DNA from: DATAMF01 sp964472565
GTDB taxonomy: Bacteria; Chloroflexota; Anaerolineae; Aggregatilineales; Aggregatilineaceae
DNA: 50,919 nucleotides
Direction of reading: 5' to 3'
Assembly (NCBI GenBank): GCA_964472565.1
Contig: CAYYNB010000019.1
Coordinates: 1 to 50,919, forward strand
A program made the translations under genes and the position numbers. The notes below the pieces were generated by a model. It searched no databases. It had not been told where the DNA came from and worked only from the letters and a program-made list of their open reading frames with translations. Each line of letters opens with the position of its first letter. Within the stretch, counting starts at the first letter, position 1. Positions 16,793-26,120 of this stretch are shown here, piece by piece.

Positions 16793-17179
16793 TCATTTAT
16801 CTTTATAGCCCTGGCCGAGAGGTGTCGCGATCATCGCCCCCGTAAAGCCGATTAGCACACCCAGGTGTAACAGCGTCGTGGGGAGGCACAGCCAGTACAG
16901 ACTGCGATCATATCGTTCTGTGGATACAATCCCGATGATTACAATCGCATGGACAACCAGACTGATCACCAACAGCACCGTGCCAACCATCAGCAGCAGG
17001 CCGCGCTGGGTTGCCATTGAGGACGAGATGCGGTTGATGAATTGGCTGAAATAGGATGATGAATCAAACCGTTCGATCAAGCGCCGGATGAGACGACCAA
17101 AAATGAGTCCAAACAGCCCGCGCAGCAAACGAAACGGCTGCCATAAAATCGTAAGCAAAAAACGCCCTACTGACCCCAC
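16793..17179 (-). CDS. Small hypothetical membrane protein
   Basis: 128 residues, family not recognised. An amphipathic, Arg-rich N terminus contains a hydrophobic stretch (ILWQPFRLLRGLFGLIFG). It is followed by two clear transmembrane helices (about residues 58-82 and 94-118) and a short polar tail. The start is a GTG with GGAGAG 6 nt upstream, directly after the hflX stop, so it ends the minus-strand operon that begins at 22570. Function unknown. Confidence 0.7.
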   Translation of the reverse strand: MGSVGRFLLTILWQPFRLLRGLFGLIFGRLIRRLIERFDSSSYFSQFINRISSSMATQRGLLLMVGTVLLVISLVVHAIVIIGIVSTERYDRSLYWLCLPTTLLHLGVLIGFTGAMIATPLGQGYKDK

Positions 17180-17182
17180 AGT

Positions 17183-18532
17183 TTACTCTCCTGGTTTCTC
17201 GGCCAGTGCCTGTTTTAAGCGTCCTGCTAACCGGGCAGGAATCCGGGCCACAAGTTTAACACCATCTTCGGTGTGTGTTTCCTTCTCAACAATACCCTGA
17301 TTATGAATCGCGCCCAACCATTCGCCTAATGAATATGGCAAAAGCACATTGATACGCTCCATACTCGCTGTCAGCTCGTGCGAGATGGTGTTGAGAAGCG
17401 TGTCCAGCCCTGTGCTGCGGGCGGCAGAGATATGGACCACCGCGCGATACCCCAGCGCTTTGTAATCCACCGTTTCATTTGCCTCACCCAGGTCCATCTT
17501 ATTTAAAACCAGAATTTTAGGGATGCGGGAGGCTTCCAGTTCAGCCAGGGTATCTTCCACGACATCAATGTGATCCTCGAACAGTTTGTGATGCGCATCC
17601 ACGACATGCACCAGCAAATCGGCTTCGGTGACTTCCTCCAATGTGGCTCTGAAGGCTGCAACCAGCGTAACCGGAAGCTTCTGGATGAATCCAACTGTGT
17701 CGGAAAGCAGGATCACTTGTCCACTGGGTAATTTCACACGGCGGGTTGTGGTGTCCAGCGTTGCGAAGAGCTGATTCGCAACATAAACATCCGCACCTGA
17801 GAGCCGATTCAGCAGAGTTGACTTGCCTGCATTGGTGTAACCGACTAGAGCCACCACCGGCATTCCCGCCCGTTCACGCTGGGCACGATGACGCTGGCGA
17901 TGGGCACGAACATCTTCCAGTTCTTCGCGCAGTTTCGTGATACGACGCCGAATTTCGCGCCGGTCTACTTCAAGCTGCGTTTCACCAGGGCCGCGCAACC
18001 CAACACCCCCCGTACCGCCGCGTCCCCCTCCACCGCCTGCCTGTCGCGCTAAATGGCTCCACTGGTGGGTTAAGCGTGGAAGACGGTATTCATACTGAGC
18101 CAGTTCGACCTGGAGCGCCCCTTCGCGTGTCGCCGCATGTTGGGCAAAAATATCCAGGATCAACGCTGAACGATCCAACACTTTTATATCATTGCCGAGT
18201 GCCGCATCAAGTTCTCGCTGGTGGCGAGCCGATAGTTCATCGTCAAAGATAACCATATTCGCGTCGAGTTCGGGCAGCATCTGTTTGATTTCTTCCAGTT
18301 TGCCGGACCCAACAAATGTAGCCGAGTCAATTCGCGCCAGATGCTGCACCACACGCCCTCGAACTTCAACGCCCGCCGTTGAGGCCAGCAGTGCCAGTTC
18401 ATCCAGCGAATCGTCAATTGTAAACAGTGGGTGGCTACCCTTTATCTCCACACCAACCAGAATGGCTCGCTCTTTCACATTATCATTACGTTCGTCCGTA
18501 AGCCTATCCTCCTTCCGCCTCACCTGTACCAC
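17183..18532 (-). CDS. hflX: GTPase HflX
   Basis: 449-residue ribosome-associated GTPase of the Obg-HflX group, which splits stalled 70S ribosomes under stress. The N-terminal HflX domain is followed by a Gly-rich linker (GGGGRGGTGG) and the family signature GPGETQLEVDRR. The G domain has G1 GYTNAGKST (K237), switch II DTVGFIQKLP and G4 NKMD. The recorded start is a GTG inside the preceding kinase gene (29-nt overlap). The strong AAGGAGG of that kinase's last codons lies after this GTG. The other in-frame candidate, GTG at 18478 just before ERAILVGVE, is rather far from it. The exact N terminus is therefore uncertain, but the family core is complete either way. Confidence 0.93.
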   Translation of the reverse strand: MVQVRRKEDRLTDERNDNVKERAILVGVEIKGSHPLFTIDDSLDELALLASTAGVEVRGRVVQHLARIDSATFVGSGKLEEIKQMLPELDANMVIFDDELSARHQRELDAALGNDIKVLDRSALILDIFAQHAATREGALQVELAQYEYRLPRLTHQWSHLARQAGGGGGRGGTGGVGLRGPGETQLEVDRREIRRRITKLREELEDVRAHRQRHRAQRERAGMPVVALVGYTNAGKSTLLNRLSGADVYVANQLFATLDTTTRRVKLPSGQVILLSDTVGFIQKLPVTLVAAFRATLEEVTEADLLVHVVDAHHKLFEDHIDVVEDTLAELEASRIPKILVLNKMDLGEANETVDYKALGYRAVVHISAARSTGLDTLLNTISHELTASMERINVLLPYSLGEWLGAIHNQGIVEKETHTEDGVKLVARIPARLAGRLKQALAEKPGE

Positions 18533-19976
18533 TTAACCGCTCCGCACTCGTTTCACCCGCCACAGGATTCGATGTCTCTCCGCTCAATACATCACTAATC
18601 GCTTCACCTGAGTGATTTCTAGCCTGAACCACTCCCGCTTTTTCGGGACTGTGGACCAGCGCGTTCAGAGTCATACTGGCCGGAAGCTCGACATTTTGCT
18701 TGCCTGCTACCGTACTCATAGCTGCCGCGACCAGGGGCGACATGCCTTCACCCGCAGAAACATCTTTCATTGGAAGCAGAATGTGGAACCGGCTTCCGGG
18801 AAAAGCTTGTTCGTCATAACCAGGGCTTTCAGCCCAAATTGTCCCACCGTGCGCCTCGATAATGCCGCGCGCAATCACCAGGCCTAACCCGGCCCCGCCC
18901 CCTTTGAACTTGGTCTTACCACTCGAATGGCGAGTCACATCGCCAATCGCTGAGAATTTTTCAAATATACGCTCCAGGTTTTCAGGTGCGATGCCGATGC
19001 CCGTATCTTCAACCGTGATTTCCATGAATTTGTCGAGATCGCGCCCGAAGACAGCGATCCGCCCACCATCGGGTGTATATTTGACGGCATTTAACAGAAC
19101 TTTCTGAAGAGCCTGCATCAGCCGTGTGGGATCGCCTACGGTTGGACGCCCAACAATCGAGTCACGCTGGATGTCCAAGATCAGCCGTCGTTCACTGATA
19201 ACCGCATTGAGTTCAAACTCGACAATATCAAATACACGCCGTATCCAGACGGGTTGAAACTCAAGACTCAACAGTCCCATTTCGATCAACGAGACATCGA
19301 TCATATCATCGATCAGTTGGCGGAGGCGCTCGATCCCGGCCTGAATACCCCGTATCATTGATGCTCCACGCTGGCCGGATGCCTCATCAAGTTCCAGGCG
19401 GAGCATATTGGCGTAACCTTCAATAACAGTCAGCGGGGTTTTTAGTTCGTGAGCGGCAACCGACACAAAACTATCCTTAACGCGATCATCCAAACCGGAT
19501 GATGCCGCAGCAGCGGTTAGTTTACGTTGGGCAGCTTCCCACAGCGCTTGCCCCTCGATTTTTGCCAAAAATTCAACCCCGACATTGATCACCTGATCCA
19601 GACGGACCGCAAGGCCCAGCGGGTCTTCTTCAGGGGGATCAGATTGAAACTCGCGCCAGATCACACGTTTGATCGCACTCAGAACGGGAAGCAGCCCGGC
19701 AGGTTCCCCATCAGCTAGTGTGGTAGCTGCAACCCAGCGCCGCAAAACAGCTTGCAGCGCTTCCTGTTGATGGGGGGCCGTGGCCTGGATCAGACTGTCA
19801 AAGAAAGCGATCATGGGCATTAAAGCCTGCTGGCGGAGCGCCTCATGATCCGTCATTTCGCATACTGCTGCTTGTGCTAACAGTTCCTTTCGAGATTCCA
19901 ACCAACTTTTCAAAGAGTCCATATCCAGCAGTCTTTCTCTCAAATTACTGATCCTCGCACCCGAATTAATCCCCAT
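18504..19976 (-). CDS. Soluble sensor histidine kinase
   Basis: 490 residues with no membrane segment, so cytoplasmic. Residues 1-165 are helical and resemble RsbR-type or globin-like sensory helices, family not identified. HisKA has the phosphoacceptor H176 in SVAAHELKTPL. The ATPase domain shows NAVKYTPDGG, DTGIGI and GGGAGLGLVIARG. An unusual C-terminal tail of about 90 residues (after FHILLPMKD) is Ser/Glu/Gly-rich and apparently disordered. An alternative start is the ATG at 19922. No response regulator is adjacent, so the partner lies elsewhere. It overlaps hflX by up to 29 nt and sits in the trmFO-hflX operon. Confidence 0.88.
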   Translation of the reverse strand: MGINSGARISNLRERLLDMDSLKSWLESRKELLAQAAVCEMTDHEALRQQALMPMIAFFDSLIQATAPHQQEALQAVLRRWVAATTLADGEPAGLLPVLSAIKRVIWREFQSDPPEEDPLGLAVRLDQVINVGVEFLAKIEGQALWEAAQRKLTAAAASSGLDDRVKDSFVSVAAHELKTPLTVIEGYANMLRLELDEASGQRGASMIRGIQAGIERLRQLIDDMIDVSLIEMGLLSLEFQPVWIRRVFDIVEFELNAVISERRLILDIQRDSIVGRPTVGDPTRLMQALQKVLLNAVKYTPDGGRIAVFGRDLDKFMEITVEDTGIGIAPENLERIFEKFSAIGDVTRHSSGKTKFKGGGAGLGLVIARGIIEAHGGTIWAESPGYDEQAFPGSRFHILLPMKDVSAGEGMSPLVAAAMSTVAGKQNVELPASMTLNALVHSPEKAGVVQARNHSGEAISDVLSGETSNPVAGETSAERLSGTGEAEGG

Positions 19977-19994
19977 ACTTCCATTATATCGATA

Positions 19995-21320
19995 CTAGAA
20001 ATTTTGTGCTTGAATGCGTTGAAGAAATTGGTCAAGATCGGTCAACGCGCGTTCAGAATATAAGCGCTGGCGATCACGTTTTCCTTTGGGTGAATTTTCC
20101 AGATCCGGTAAAATTCCAAAGTTTGCCTTCATCGGCTGAAAGTTCGACGGCTCGGCATGGGTGATGTAATGACATAATGCGCCTGTCATTGTCGTCTCTG
20201 GAAGAATCCAAAGCGGCTGCCCCTGCATCTGATTAGCAAGATTAATTCCAGCCAGCAGCCCTGTGGCTATATTGCCTACGTAACCCTCAACGCCCGTAAT
20301 TTGTCCGGCAAAAAACAGATCAGCCCGATGCTGAGATTGCAGCGAAGGGCGCAGATGGACCGGTGAGTTCAGAAACGTATTACGATGCATCTGCCCATAG
20401 CGGGCAAATTCTGCCTGTCCGAGGCCTGGGATCAGTTGGAAGACGCGTTTTTGTTCTCCCCATCGTAAATTTGTTTGAAAACCAACCAGATTGTATAAAG
20501 TCCCGGCTAAGTTATCCTGGCGCAATTGAACTACGGCATAGGGACGCCGTCCGGTTCGTGGATCGGTTAGCCCAACGGGGCGCATGGGGCCAAAGGCCAG
20601 TGAACGAGGACCACGCTTCGCAATTTGTTCAACCGGCAGGCATCCTTCAAAAAACTGGGGATTCTCCCGCTCGAAATCATGAAGTTCGATACATTCGGCG
20701 CTCAGAATCGCTTCTACGAAGCGTTCATATTCCTCACGTGTCATTGGGCAGTTGATGTAATCACCGGCTTCTTCTTCACCCCGCCCATAGCGGCTGGCTC
20801 GAAAGGCAACGGTCATGTCAATACTTTCGGCGATGACCATCGGCGCAATCGCATCATAAAAGTAGAGGTATTGTTCACCCACCAGGCGCGCAATCTCAGC
20901 CGCTAAGGTGGCCGCCGTCAGCGGTCCAGTGGCGATCACACACGGGGCTTCGGGTATCGTTTTCACTTCTTCTCGAATCAACGTGATGCGAGGGTGATCA
21001 GAGATCGCCTGTGTGACTAATTCCGCAAAGCGATCACGATCTACGGCAAGCGCACCACCGGCGGGCACTGCGAACTGCTCCGCACACCCCAGCAGCAGTG
21101 ATCCCAACCGCCGAAGTTCGGCTTTTAGGACACCAGGCGCGCGATCAATTAAGTTGGACCCCAGCGAGTTGCTGCATATTAATTCTGCCAGCCGATCCGT
21201 CTGATGGGCCGGCGTTGACTGTAGCGGGCGCATTTCATAAAGCTGAACATCCAATCCCCGTTCGGCAAGCTGCCATGCGGCTTCGGAGCCTGCCAAACCT
21301 CCACCGATCACATTTACCAT
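19995..21320 (-). CDS. trmFO: Methylenetetrahydrofolate-tRNA-(uracil-54) methyltransferase TrmFO
   Basis: Folate- and FAD-dependent enzyme forming ribothymidine at position 54 of tRNA (T-loop). The N-terminal Rossmann motif VIGGGLAGSEAAW binds FAD. The family-specific LAELICSNSLGSN, AGGALAVDRDRF, YINCPM and GQITGVEGYVGNIATGLLAG are all present. At 441 residues it has normal length. It follows the TPR gene by 5 nt and precedes the kinase by 18 nt, so it is inside the same operon. Confidence 0.96.
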   Translation of the reverse strand: MVNVIGGGLAGSEAAWQLAERGLDVQLYEMRPLQSTPAHQTDRLAELICSNSLGSNLIDRAPGVLKAELRRLGSLLLGCAEQFAVPAGGALAVDRDRFAELVTQAISDHPRITLIREEVKTIPEAPCVIATGPLTAATLAAEIARLVGEQYLYFYDAIAPMVIAESIDMTVAFRASRYGRGEEEAGDYINCPMTREEYERFVEAILSAECIELHDFERENPQFFEGCLPVEQIAKRGPRSLAFGPMRPVGLTDPRTGRRPYAVVQLRQDNLAGTLYNLVGFQTNLRWGEQKRVFQLIPGLGQAEFARYGQMHRNTFLNSPVHLRPSLQSQHRADLFFAGQITGVEGYVGNIATGLLAGINLANQMQGQPLWILPETTMTGALCHYITHAEPSNFQPMKANFGILPDLENSPKGKRDRQRLYSERALTDLDQFLQRIQAQNF

Positions 21321-21325
21321 TCTGT

Positions 21326-22570
21326 TTATCCCACACCCAACTTTTGCGACAATCTTAGATAAGTTTGAATCTGACTCTCGTCTTCACCGCCAGGGCTTAA
21401 GGCTAAAGCCTGCTGATAGGCTTCTGCGGCCTGCTGGTATTTTTTTAGTGAGAACCATGCATTCCCTAACACATTATAAACACGGTGGTCGCGGATTGGG
21501 GCATTATCTGTGTTGGCAAGCTGCTGCATCTGCTCGATTGTTTCCACGGCCTTTTTATAACTCTCGGTCCGGTAGTAACACTGTGCGATCTGGTAGAACA
21601 GGTTGGCGGCCAGCGGATGGTACGGATTGAACGCCAGTGTATTTAAATAGGAAGTCAGAGCCTGTTCGTAACGCTGCAATCGAAACGACAGATCGGCGAT
21701 GGTTTCATAAACACGGCTCCAGGTTACATCTACACCTAAAGGCCGTTTGCTGATCAACAAAAACTGCACCAGATATTCAATCGCATCTTCATCGCGCGCT
21801 GGAATATGCGCCAGCGCTTCGCCAATGGCTAAATAGGCCTCCGCCAGCGTACGCTGATAATCAGGGGCTGATGTGTCGATGATAGCAAGTGCCTGACGCG
21901 CTACCACCAGGGCCTCCACATAACGGCGCTGTTCGCGTAATGCGCGACTGCGCAAAATATGAAGCTGGACCAGCCATCCTATATTTTCACCTGCCGGGTA
22001 GCACCGGGCAGCCTGAGTAAAATAGGCCAGCGCGCTTACCGGGTTTCGATAATCGAATAATTCCACAAATCCGAGGCGCTCATAACATAGTGCCGGCAGG
22101 GCGACGATGTGACTGGGCTTTTCGAGCGCCTGTCGAAAGGCCTGAACCGCTTCTTCGGTCTGATCTGCGCTGATCAGCACCCGGCCCCGCTGATATAACA
22201 GCCAGCCCAAATTCGCATACTCTGGATAGTGCTCGATAAGCAGATCATAACAGGCTAAGGCGCGATCCGCGTCGGCACGATCAGCGAAACCAACCGGGGC
22301 CAGTTCAAAACGCGCAAAAGAAATATCGGCTTGTAACTCCCTGACTTGTGGCAGATCGGCCAGACGGGGCTGCATGGTCAGGCACGCTTCCAGGTCATTG
22401 AGGGCTTCATCTGGCTTTTCGCTTAGCAATCTTACGCGTGATCGGCGGAGCAGCACCTGGGCTTCATCTTCCGAGTCCTGGGCTGAGGCGCGCAGCAGCC
22501 GTGCAATGAGGATTTCTGCCCGTTTCAGATCGCCCACATCTAAATAACGATCAACTGTTTCGATGCTCAT
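21326..22570 (-). CDS. TPR-repeat protein
   Basis: 414 residues made almost wholly of helical pairs with TPR signatures (LGWLLYQRGRVLISADQ, AYLAIGEALAHIPARDEDAIEYL, LGNAWFSLKKYQQAAEAYQQAL). It lacks signal and membrane segments, so it is likely a cytoplasmic scaffold for protein interaction. No partner can be named. It is the first gene of the minus-strand run TPR-trmFO-kinase-hflX-membrane protein. A 134-nt divergent spacer separates it from the lytic transglycosylase gene. Confidence 0.8.
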   Translation of the reverse strand: MSIETVDRYLDVGDLKRAEILIARLLRASAQDSEDEAQVLLRRSRVRLLSEKPDEALNDLEACLTMQPRLADLPQVRELQADISFARFELAPVGFADRADADRALACYDLLIEHYPEYANLGWLLYQRGRVLISADQTEEAVQAFRQALEKPSHIVALPALCYERLGFVELFDYRNPVSALAYFTQAARCYPAGENIGWLVQLHILRSRALREQRRYVEALVVARQALAIIDTSAPDYQRTLAEAYLAIGEALAHIPARDEDAIEYLVQFLLISKRPLGVDVTWSRVYETIADLSFRLQRYEQALTSYLNTLAFNPYHPLAANLFYQIAQCYYRTESYKKAVETIEQMQQLANTDNAPIRDHRVYNVLGNAWFSLKKYQQAAEAYQQALALSPGGEDESQIQTYLRLSQKLGVG

Positions 22571-22637
22571 TCTGTTCCTGATTCTGTGTAAGACCGGTAA
22601 CGTCTAATATTCTATTTAATATTTTACGTCAGGTCTA

Positions 22638-22667
22638 TTGACTCCTGAACCCACCTTCTGGTATGCT
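22638..22667 (+). promoter_or_regulatory. Promoter of the transglycosylase gene
   Basis: TTGACT (22638-22643), an 18-bp spacer and TATGCT (22662-22667), ending 37 nt before the start codon at 22704. Confidence 0.55.
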
Positions 22668-22703
22668 GTAATAGTCGAAAATTGAACATGTGTTCTAGGT
22701 TCT

Positions 22704-23495
22704 ATGGCACAAACTACTCAGAGACGAACATCCAAACAAACCAAAACGACTCCGCAACCTTCTCTTACCCAACGCGCTTGGGTGGGTCTATCGGCTATCA
22801 TTCTCATCCTGTCGGGGCTGGCAGGTTTTGGACTTACCCTGGCGACGGCGGCGCTTTTTGATGCACCGGATCGACTGGGTACTAATAAGGCTACCCGCTA
22901 TGAGGTAGTTGACACCAATCGCGCTTATTATGCCCAAAGCGCAGTGGGATCAGATGCGGCAGTCGCTCCGCTCTCGGCTGTTTTTACGCCTGAAGTGCAA
23001 TATTGGGCCACACTGATCAAAGCCTGGGCGATTCTCTATGAAGTTGATCCAAATCTGATCGCAACCGTGATTCAAATTGAAAGCTGTGGCGATCCAATGG
23101 TTTCTTCTTCAGCCGGGGCACAGGGCTTGTTCCAGGTGATGCCTTTCCATTTTTCCGACGGTGAAGATATGCTCGATGTCCAGACTAATGCACGGCGCGG
23201 AATGGACTATCTTAAAGGCGGGCTGGAAGTATCGGAAGGGCATGTTGGATTAGCATTGGCCGGATATAACGGCGGTCATGGTGTCATCAACCGGGGATGG
23301 GCGGCGTGGATGCCGGAAACACAGCGTTATTACTACTGGGGTGCCCGCATCTACTCGGAAGCCGTTTCAGGAATAAACACCAGTCCGACTTTGCAGGAAT
23401 GGCTCTCAGCGGGCGGTTCAGGGCTTTGTGCGCGCGCCAGCCAGAGCCAGCAGCAGATCGAACAGGCCACTATGTCGGCATTACCCAGCCAATAG
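22704..23495 (+). CDS. Membrane-anchored lytic transglycosylase (SLT domain)
   Basis: 263 residues. A polar N terminus rich in Thr/Lys/Gln is followed by one transmembrane helix (about 30-52), placing the rest outside the membrane. The SLT/goose-lysozyme-like domain (about 105-225) has the catalytic Glu E126 in IQIESCGDP, then SSAGAQGLFQVMPFHF and AGYNGGHGVI. It should cleave peptidoglycan glycan strands with anhydro-sugar formation. The C-terminal tail is Gln/Ser-rich. Transcribed alone, divergent from the TPR operon and convergent with fabF. SD is weak, so the start is less certain than the domain call. Confidence 0.88.
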   Translation: MAQTTQRRTSKQTKTTPQPSLTQRAWVGLSAIILILSGLAGFGLTLATAALFDAPDRLGTNKATRYEVVDTNRAYYAQSAVGSDAAVAPLSAVFTPEVQYWATLIKAWAILYEVDPNLIATVIQIESCGDPMVSSSAGAQGLFQVMPFHFSDGEDMLDVQTNARRGMDYLKGGLEVSEGHVGLALAGYNGGHGVINRGWAAWMPETQRYYYWGARIYSEAVSGINTSPTLQEWLSAGGSGLCARASQSQQQIEQATMSALPSQ

Positions 23496-23515
23496 CGGCC
23501 TGTTCGCCCATTTAT

Positions 23516-24772
23516 TTAGACAGTGCCAAATACCACACAGGCATTTTGCCCGCCTAAACCAAAGCTGTTGGAGATGGCATATTGGACTGATATATCACGG
23601 GCTTCGTTGGGGACGTAATCGAGATCACATTCAGGATCGGGTGTTTCATAGTTGATCGTTGGGTGAACGATCTGTTCGCAGAGGGTCATCACCGTTGCCA
23701 TGCCCTCAACGGCTCCCGCGCCCCCTAATAGATGGCCCATCATACTCTTGGTTGAGCTGATCGCCGTCTTATACGCATGATCACCCATGACGGCTTTAAT
23801 AGCGCGTGTTTCAATCGCATCATTGGCCTGGGTCGAGGTGCCATGTGCATTCACATACCCGATTTGATCAGGATTGATATGTGCGTCGTGGAGTGCCCAT
23901 TTCATCGCGTTAGTCGGACCGCGTCCCTCTGGTTCAGGAATGGCGACATGGAACGCGTCGGATGAGGAAGACATCCCTAACACTTCCGCGTAGATTTTCG
24001 CGCTCCGGTTATAGGCTCGTTCCAGCGTTTCAAGGATGAGCACGCCTGCGCCTTCGGCGAATATAAATCCATTCCGGTTTTTATCAAAGGGCCGACTGGA
24101 TGCAGCCGGGTTGTCGTTATACCCAGTCGCCAGGGCTGTCATCGAAATGAAGCCCGCAATCGCATAGTCCAGAACCATCGCTTCAACGCCACCCGTAAAG
24201 ACCATATCTGCCTGGCCGGTGCGGATCAGATTGAAACCGTCTCCAATGCTGTGTGTTCCGGTGGCACACGCGGCTGATACACAGACGAGCGGCCCCAGCG
24301 ACCCGATGACCTTACTCACATAGTGCGTCGGGATATTGGGTAGTGATTGAATCAGCGAGAATGGACCAGGACGACGGCTATGAGCTTTGTAGCCATAAGC
24401 GGCTTTCTCCGCTTCGTCATGCCCTCCCATGGAGGAACCAAAATCAACGCCGACGCGTTCCCGGATCGGTTCAAGGTCCTCAACCGTTAAGCCAGCATCC
24501 TTGAGCGCATCCATGGCGGCTGTCACTGCGAATTGAGACGCACGCGCCATACGCCGGGCTTCTTTCGGATCAATGTATTCAGATGGATCATAATTTAATA
24601 CTTCGCCAGCGATTTGGACTTCCAGGCCAGATGGATCAAAGTTCTGAATCCGCCGGATGCCTGATTCCCCCTTTTTTAGATGCTCCCAAAACTCAGGAAA
24701 ACGGCCCAGTGGGGTCACTGCGCCCATACCTGTGATGACAACTCGTGGAAATCCATTGCGAGTGAATTCCAT
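23516..24772 (-). CDS. fabF: 3-oxoacyl-[acyl-carrier-protein] synthase II
   Basis: Condensing enzyme of type II fatty acid synthesis, extending acyl-ACP with malonyl-ACP. The catalytic triad is visible: C169 in VSAACATGTHS, His in NAHGTSTQAND and His in MGHLLGGAGAVE. VVITGMGAVTPLG opens the thiolase fold and SNSFGLGGQNACVVF closes it. At 418 residues it has typical length. AAAAGGA precedes the ATG. It lies 18 nt after plsX, and the pair links phosphatidate and fatty acid synthesis. ACP and FabD/FabG genes are not in the window. Confidence 0.95.
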   Translation of the reverse strand: MEFTRNGFPRVVITGMGAVTPLGRFPEFWEHLKKGESGIRRIQNFDPSGLEVQIAGEVLNYDPSEYIDPKEARRMARASQFAVTAAMDALKDAGLTVEDLEPIRERVGVDFGSSMGGHDEAEKAAYGYKAHSRRPGPFSLIQSLPNIPTHYVSKVIGSLGPLVCVSAACATGTHSIGDGFNLIRTGQADMVFTGGVEAMVLDYAIAGFISMTALATGYNDNPAASSRPFDKNRNGFIFAEGAGVLILETLERAYNRSAKIYAEVLGMSSSSDAFHVAIPEPEGRGPTNAMKWALHDAHINPDQIGYVNAHGTSTQANDAIETRAIKAVMGDHAYKTAISSTKSMMGHLLGGAGAVEGMATVMTLCEQIVHPTINYETPDPECDLDYVPNEARDISVQYAISNSFGLGGQNACVVFGTV

Positions 24773-24790
24773 ATGCTAATTCCTTTTAAA

Positions 24791-25783
24791 TTATCCTTCT
24801 GGCACAGCCGTGCGTATGGCTTCGACAATCTGGCCGGATACCGCATCTCGGGCCTGACGAATTGCGTTTTTGATGGCGGTGGCGTTTGAGCGTCCGTGTC
24901 CAATAATCACCACACCATCTACCCCTAACAGCGGGGCACCGCCTATTTCAAACGGATCAATCTGCTGATAGACCCGTCGAAAAGCCGCTTTGCCGAGCAA
25001 CCCGCCAATTTTGGAGCGCCAATCGGCCATCAGCTCCTGGCGAATCAGGGTTAGCAGCGTTGATCCCATCGCCTCGAATGCCTTGATCAGCACATTGCCC
25101 GAAAAACCATCCATCACCACGACATCGGTTGATCCAGCCAAAATTTCCTTCGGCTCGACATTTCCAATAAAGTTAACCCCAGTCTGTCGTAAGAGTTCCG
25201 CCGTTTCATGAATGAGGGCAGTTCCTTTTTCAGCTTCTTCACCATTCGACAGCAGCGCGACGCGCGGGTTGCTCCGTTTGAGCGCGCGTTCGGCGTGGAT
25301 GCTGCCCATTTGAGCAAACTGGACCATCCATTCGGGCTTCACATCCGCATTTGCGCCCACATCAAGCAGCACCACAGAATGACCACGAATAGAGATAATC
25401 GCCGTGAGGGCTGGCCGGTGGATTCCCTTGATTCGTTTCAGGGTGTGCAGCGTGGCAATCGCAAGCGCAGCGCCGGTATTACCCGCTGTTACAAAAGCAT
25501 CGGCTTTGCCGTCTCGAACTAACTGCATGCCGATATGCATTGAGGAGTCGGGTTTGGCGCGGCCAACCACACCCGGCTTGTCTGACATTGTGACCTGCTG
25601 CGGCGCGTGGACGATCTCCAACGGCAGGCCATTGGTTGCATGTTTTTGAAGTTCCTTTTCGATCTGGGCCTGATCACCCACCAGGATGATGGTTTCCTGA
25701 TAGTCACGAGCGGCCAGAACTGCCCCCTCGACATCAGGGCCTGGATTCGTGTCACTTCCCATAGCATCCAGTACGATTCGCAT
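24791..25783 (-). CDS. plsX: Phosphate acyltransferase PlsX
   Basis: Makes acyl-phosphate from acyl-ACP for glycerophospholipid synthesis, acting at the cytoplasmic membrane face. Family hallmarks: the N terminus RIVLDAMGSD..P, then RAKPDSSMHIGMQLVRDG, FVTAGNTGAALAI, LLDVGANAD, GNVEPKEI and VVMDGFSGNV. At 330 residues it has full length. Directly upstream of fabF, forming a lipid-synthesis pair. A strong tRNA-Leu promoter lies divergently on the other strand. Confidence 0.96.
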   Translation of the reverse strand: MRIVLDAMGSDTNPGPDVEGAVLAARDYQETIILVGDQAQIEKELQKHATNGLPLEIVHAPQQVTMSDKPGVVGRAKPDSSMHIGMQLVRDGKADAFVTAGNTGAALAIATLHTLKRIKGIHRPALTAIISIRGHSVVLLDVGANADVKPEWMVQFAQMGSIHAERALKRSNPRVALLSNGEEAEKGTALIHETAELLRQTGVNFIGNVEPKEILAGSTDVVVMDGFSGNVLIKAFEAMGSTLLTLIRQELMADWRSKIGGLLGKAAFRRVYQQIDPFEIGGAPLLGVDGVVIIGHGRSNATAIKNAIRQARDAVSGQIVEAIRTAVPEG

Positions 25784-25855
25784 AGTGCCATCCCAAGAGT
25801 TAAAGATAGTTAAGGTGGCCTAGATTGTACGCGGCTCCTTCTGCCCTGCCAACCA

Positions 25856-25883
25856 TTGACATCTGGAGGAGAAAGTATATAAT
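25856..25883 (+). promoter_or_regulatory. Strong promoter of tRNA-Leu(GAG)
   Basis: Perfect TTGACA (25856-25861), 16-bp spacer and perfect TATAAT (25878-25883). The tRNA 5' end follows 13 nt later. Confidence 0.9.
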
Positions 25884-25896
25884 AATCAGCACATCA

Positions 25897-25981
25897 GCCC
25901 CGATGGCGGAATTGGCATACGCGGCAGGTTGAGGGCCTGTGTCCTTAGGACGTGGAGGTTCGAGTCCTCTTCGGGGCACCA
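25897..25981 (+). tRNA. tRNA-Leu (anticodon GAG)
   Basis: Class II tRNA with a long variable arm. The acceptor GCCCCGA pairs with TCGGGGC, the anticodon stem is GCAGG/CCTGT with loop TTGAGGG, the variable arm includes GTCCTTAGGAC and the T arm holds TTCGAGT. CCA is encoded (25979-25981), unlike in both tRNA-Arg genes here. GAG reads CTC/CTT codons. Confidence 0.96.
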
Positions 25982-25984
25982 AAC

Positions 25985-26013
25985 AAGGAGCTTCTAGTGC
26001 TTAGAAGCTCCTT
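25985..26013 (+). terminator. Terminator of tRNA-Leu
   Basis: AAGGAGCTTCT (25985-25995) pairs perfectly with AGAAGCTCCTT (26003-26013), followed by TTCTT. Confidence 0.85.
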
Positions 26014-26120
26014 TTCTTATGTTACATTTGACGGGTACGGCGTGTTGCGTCAGAATCCAATTCAACGTACACTGCAAAAAACGATATTTTCCACTCTCTA
26101 TCCCACGAGGAGGATTAGCG

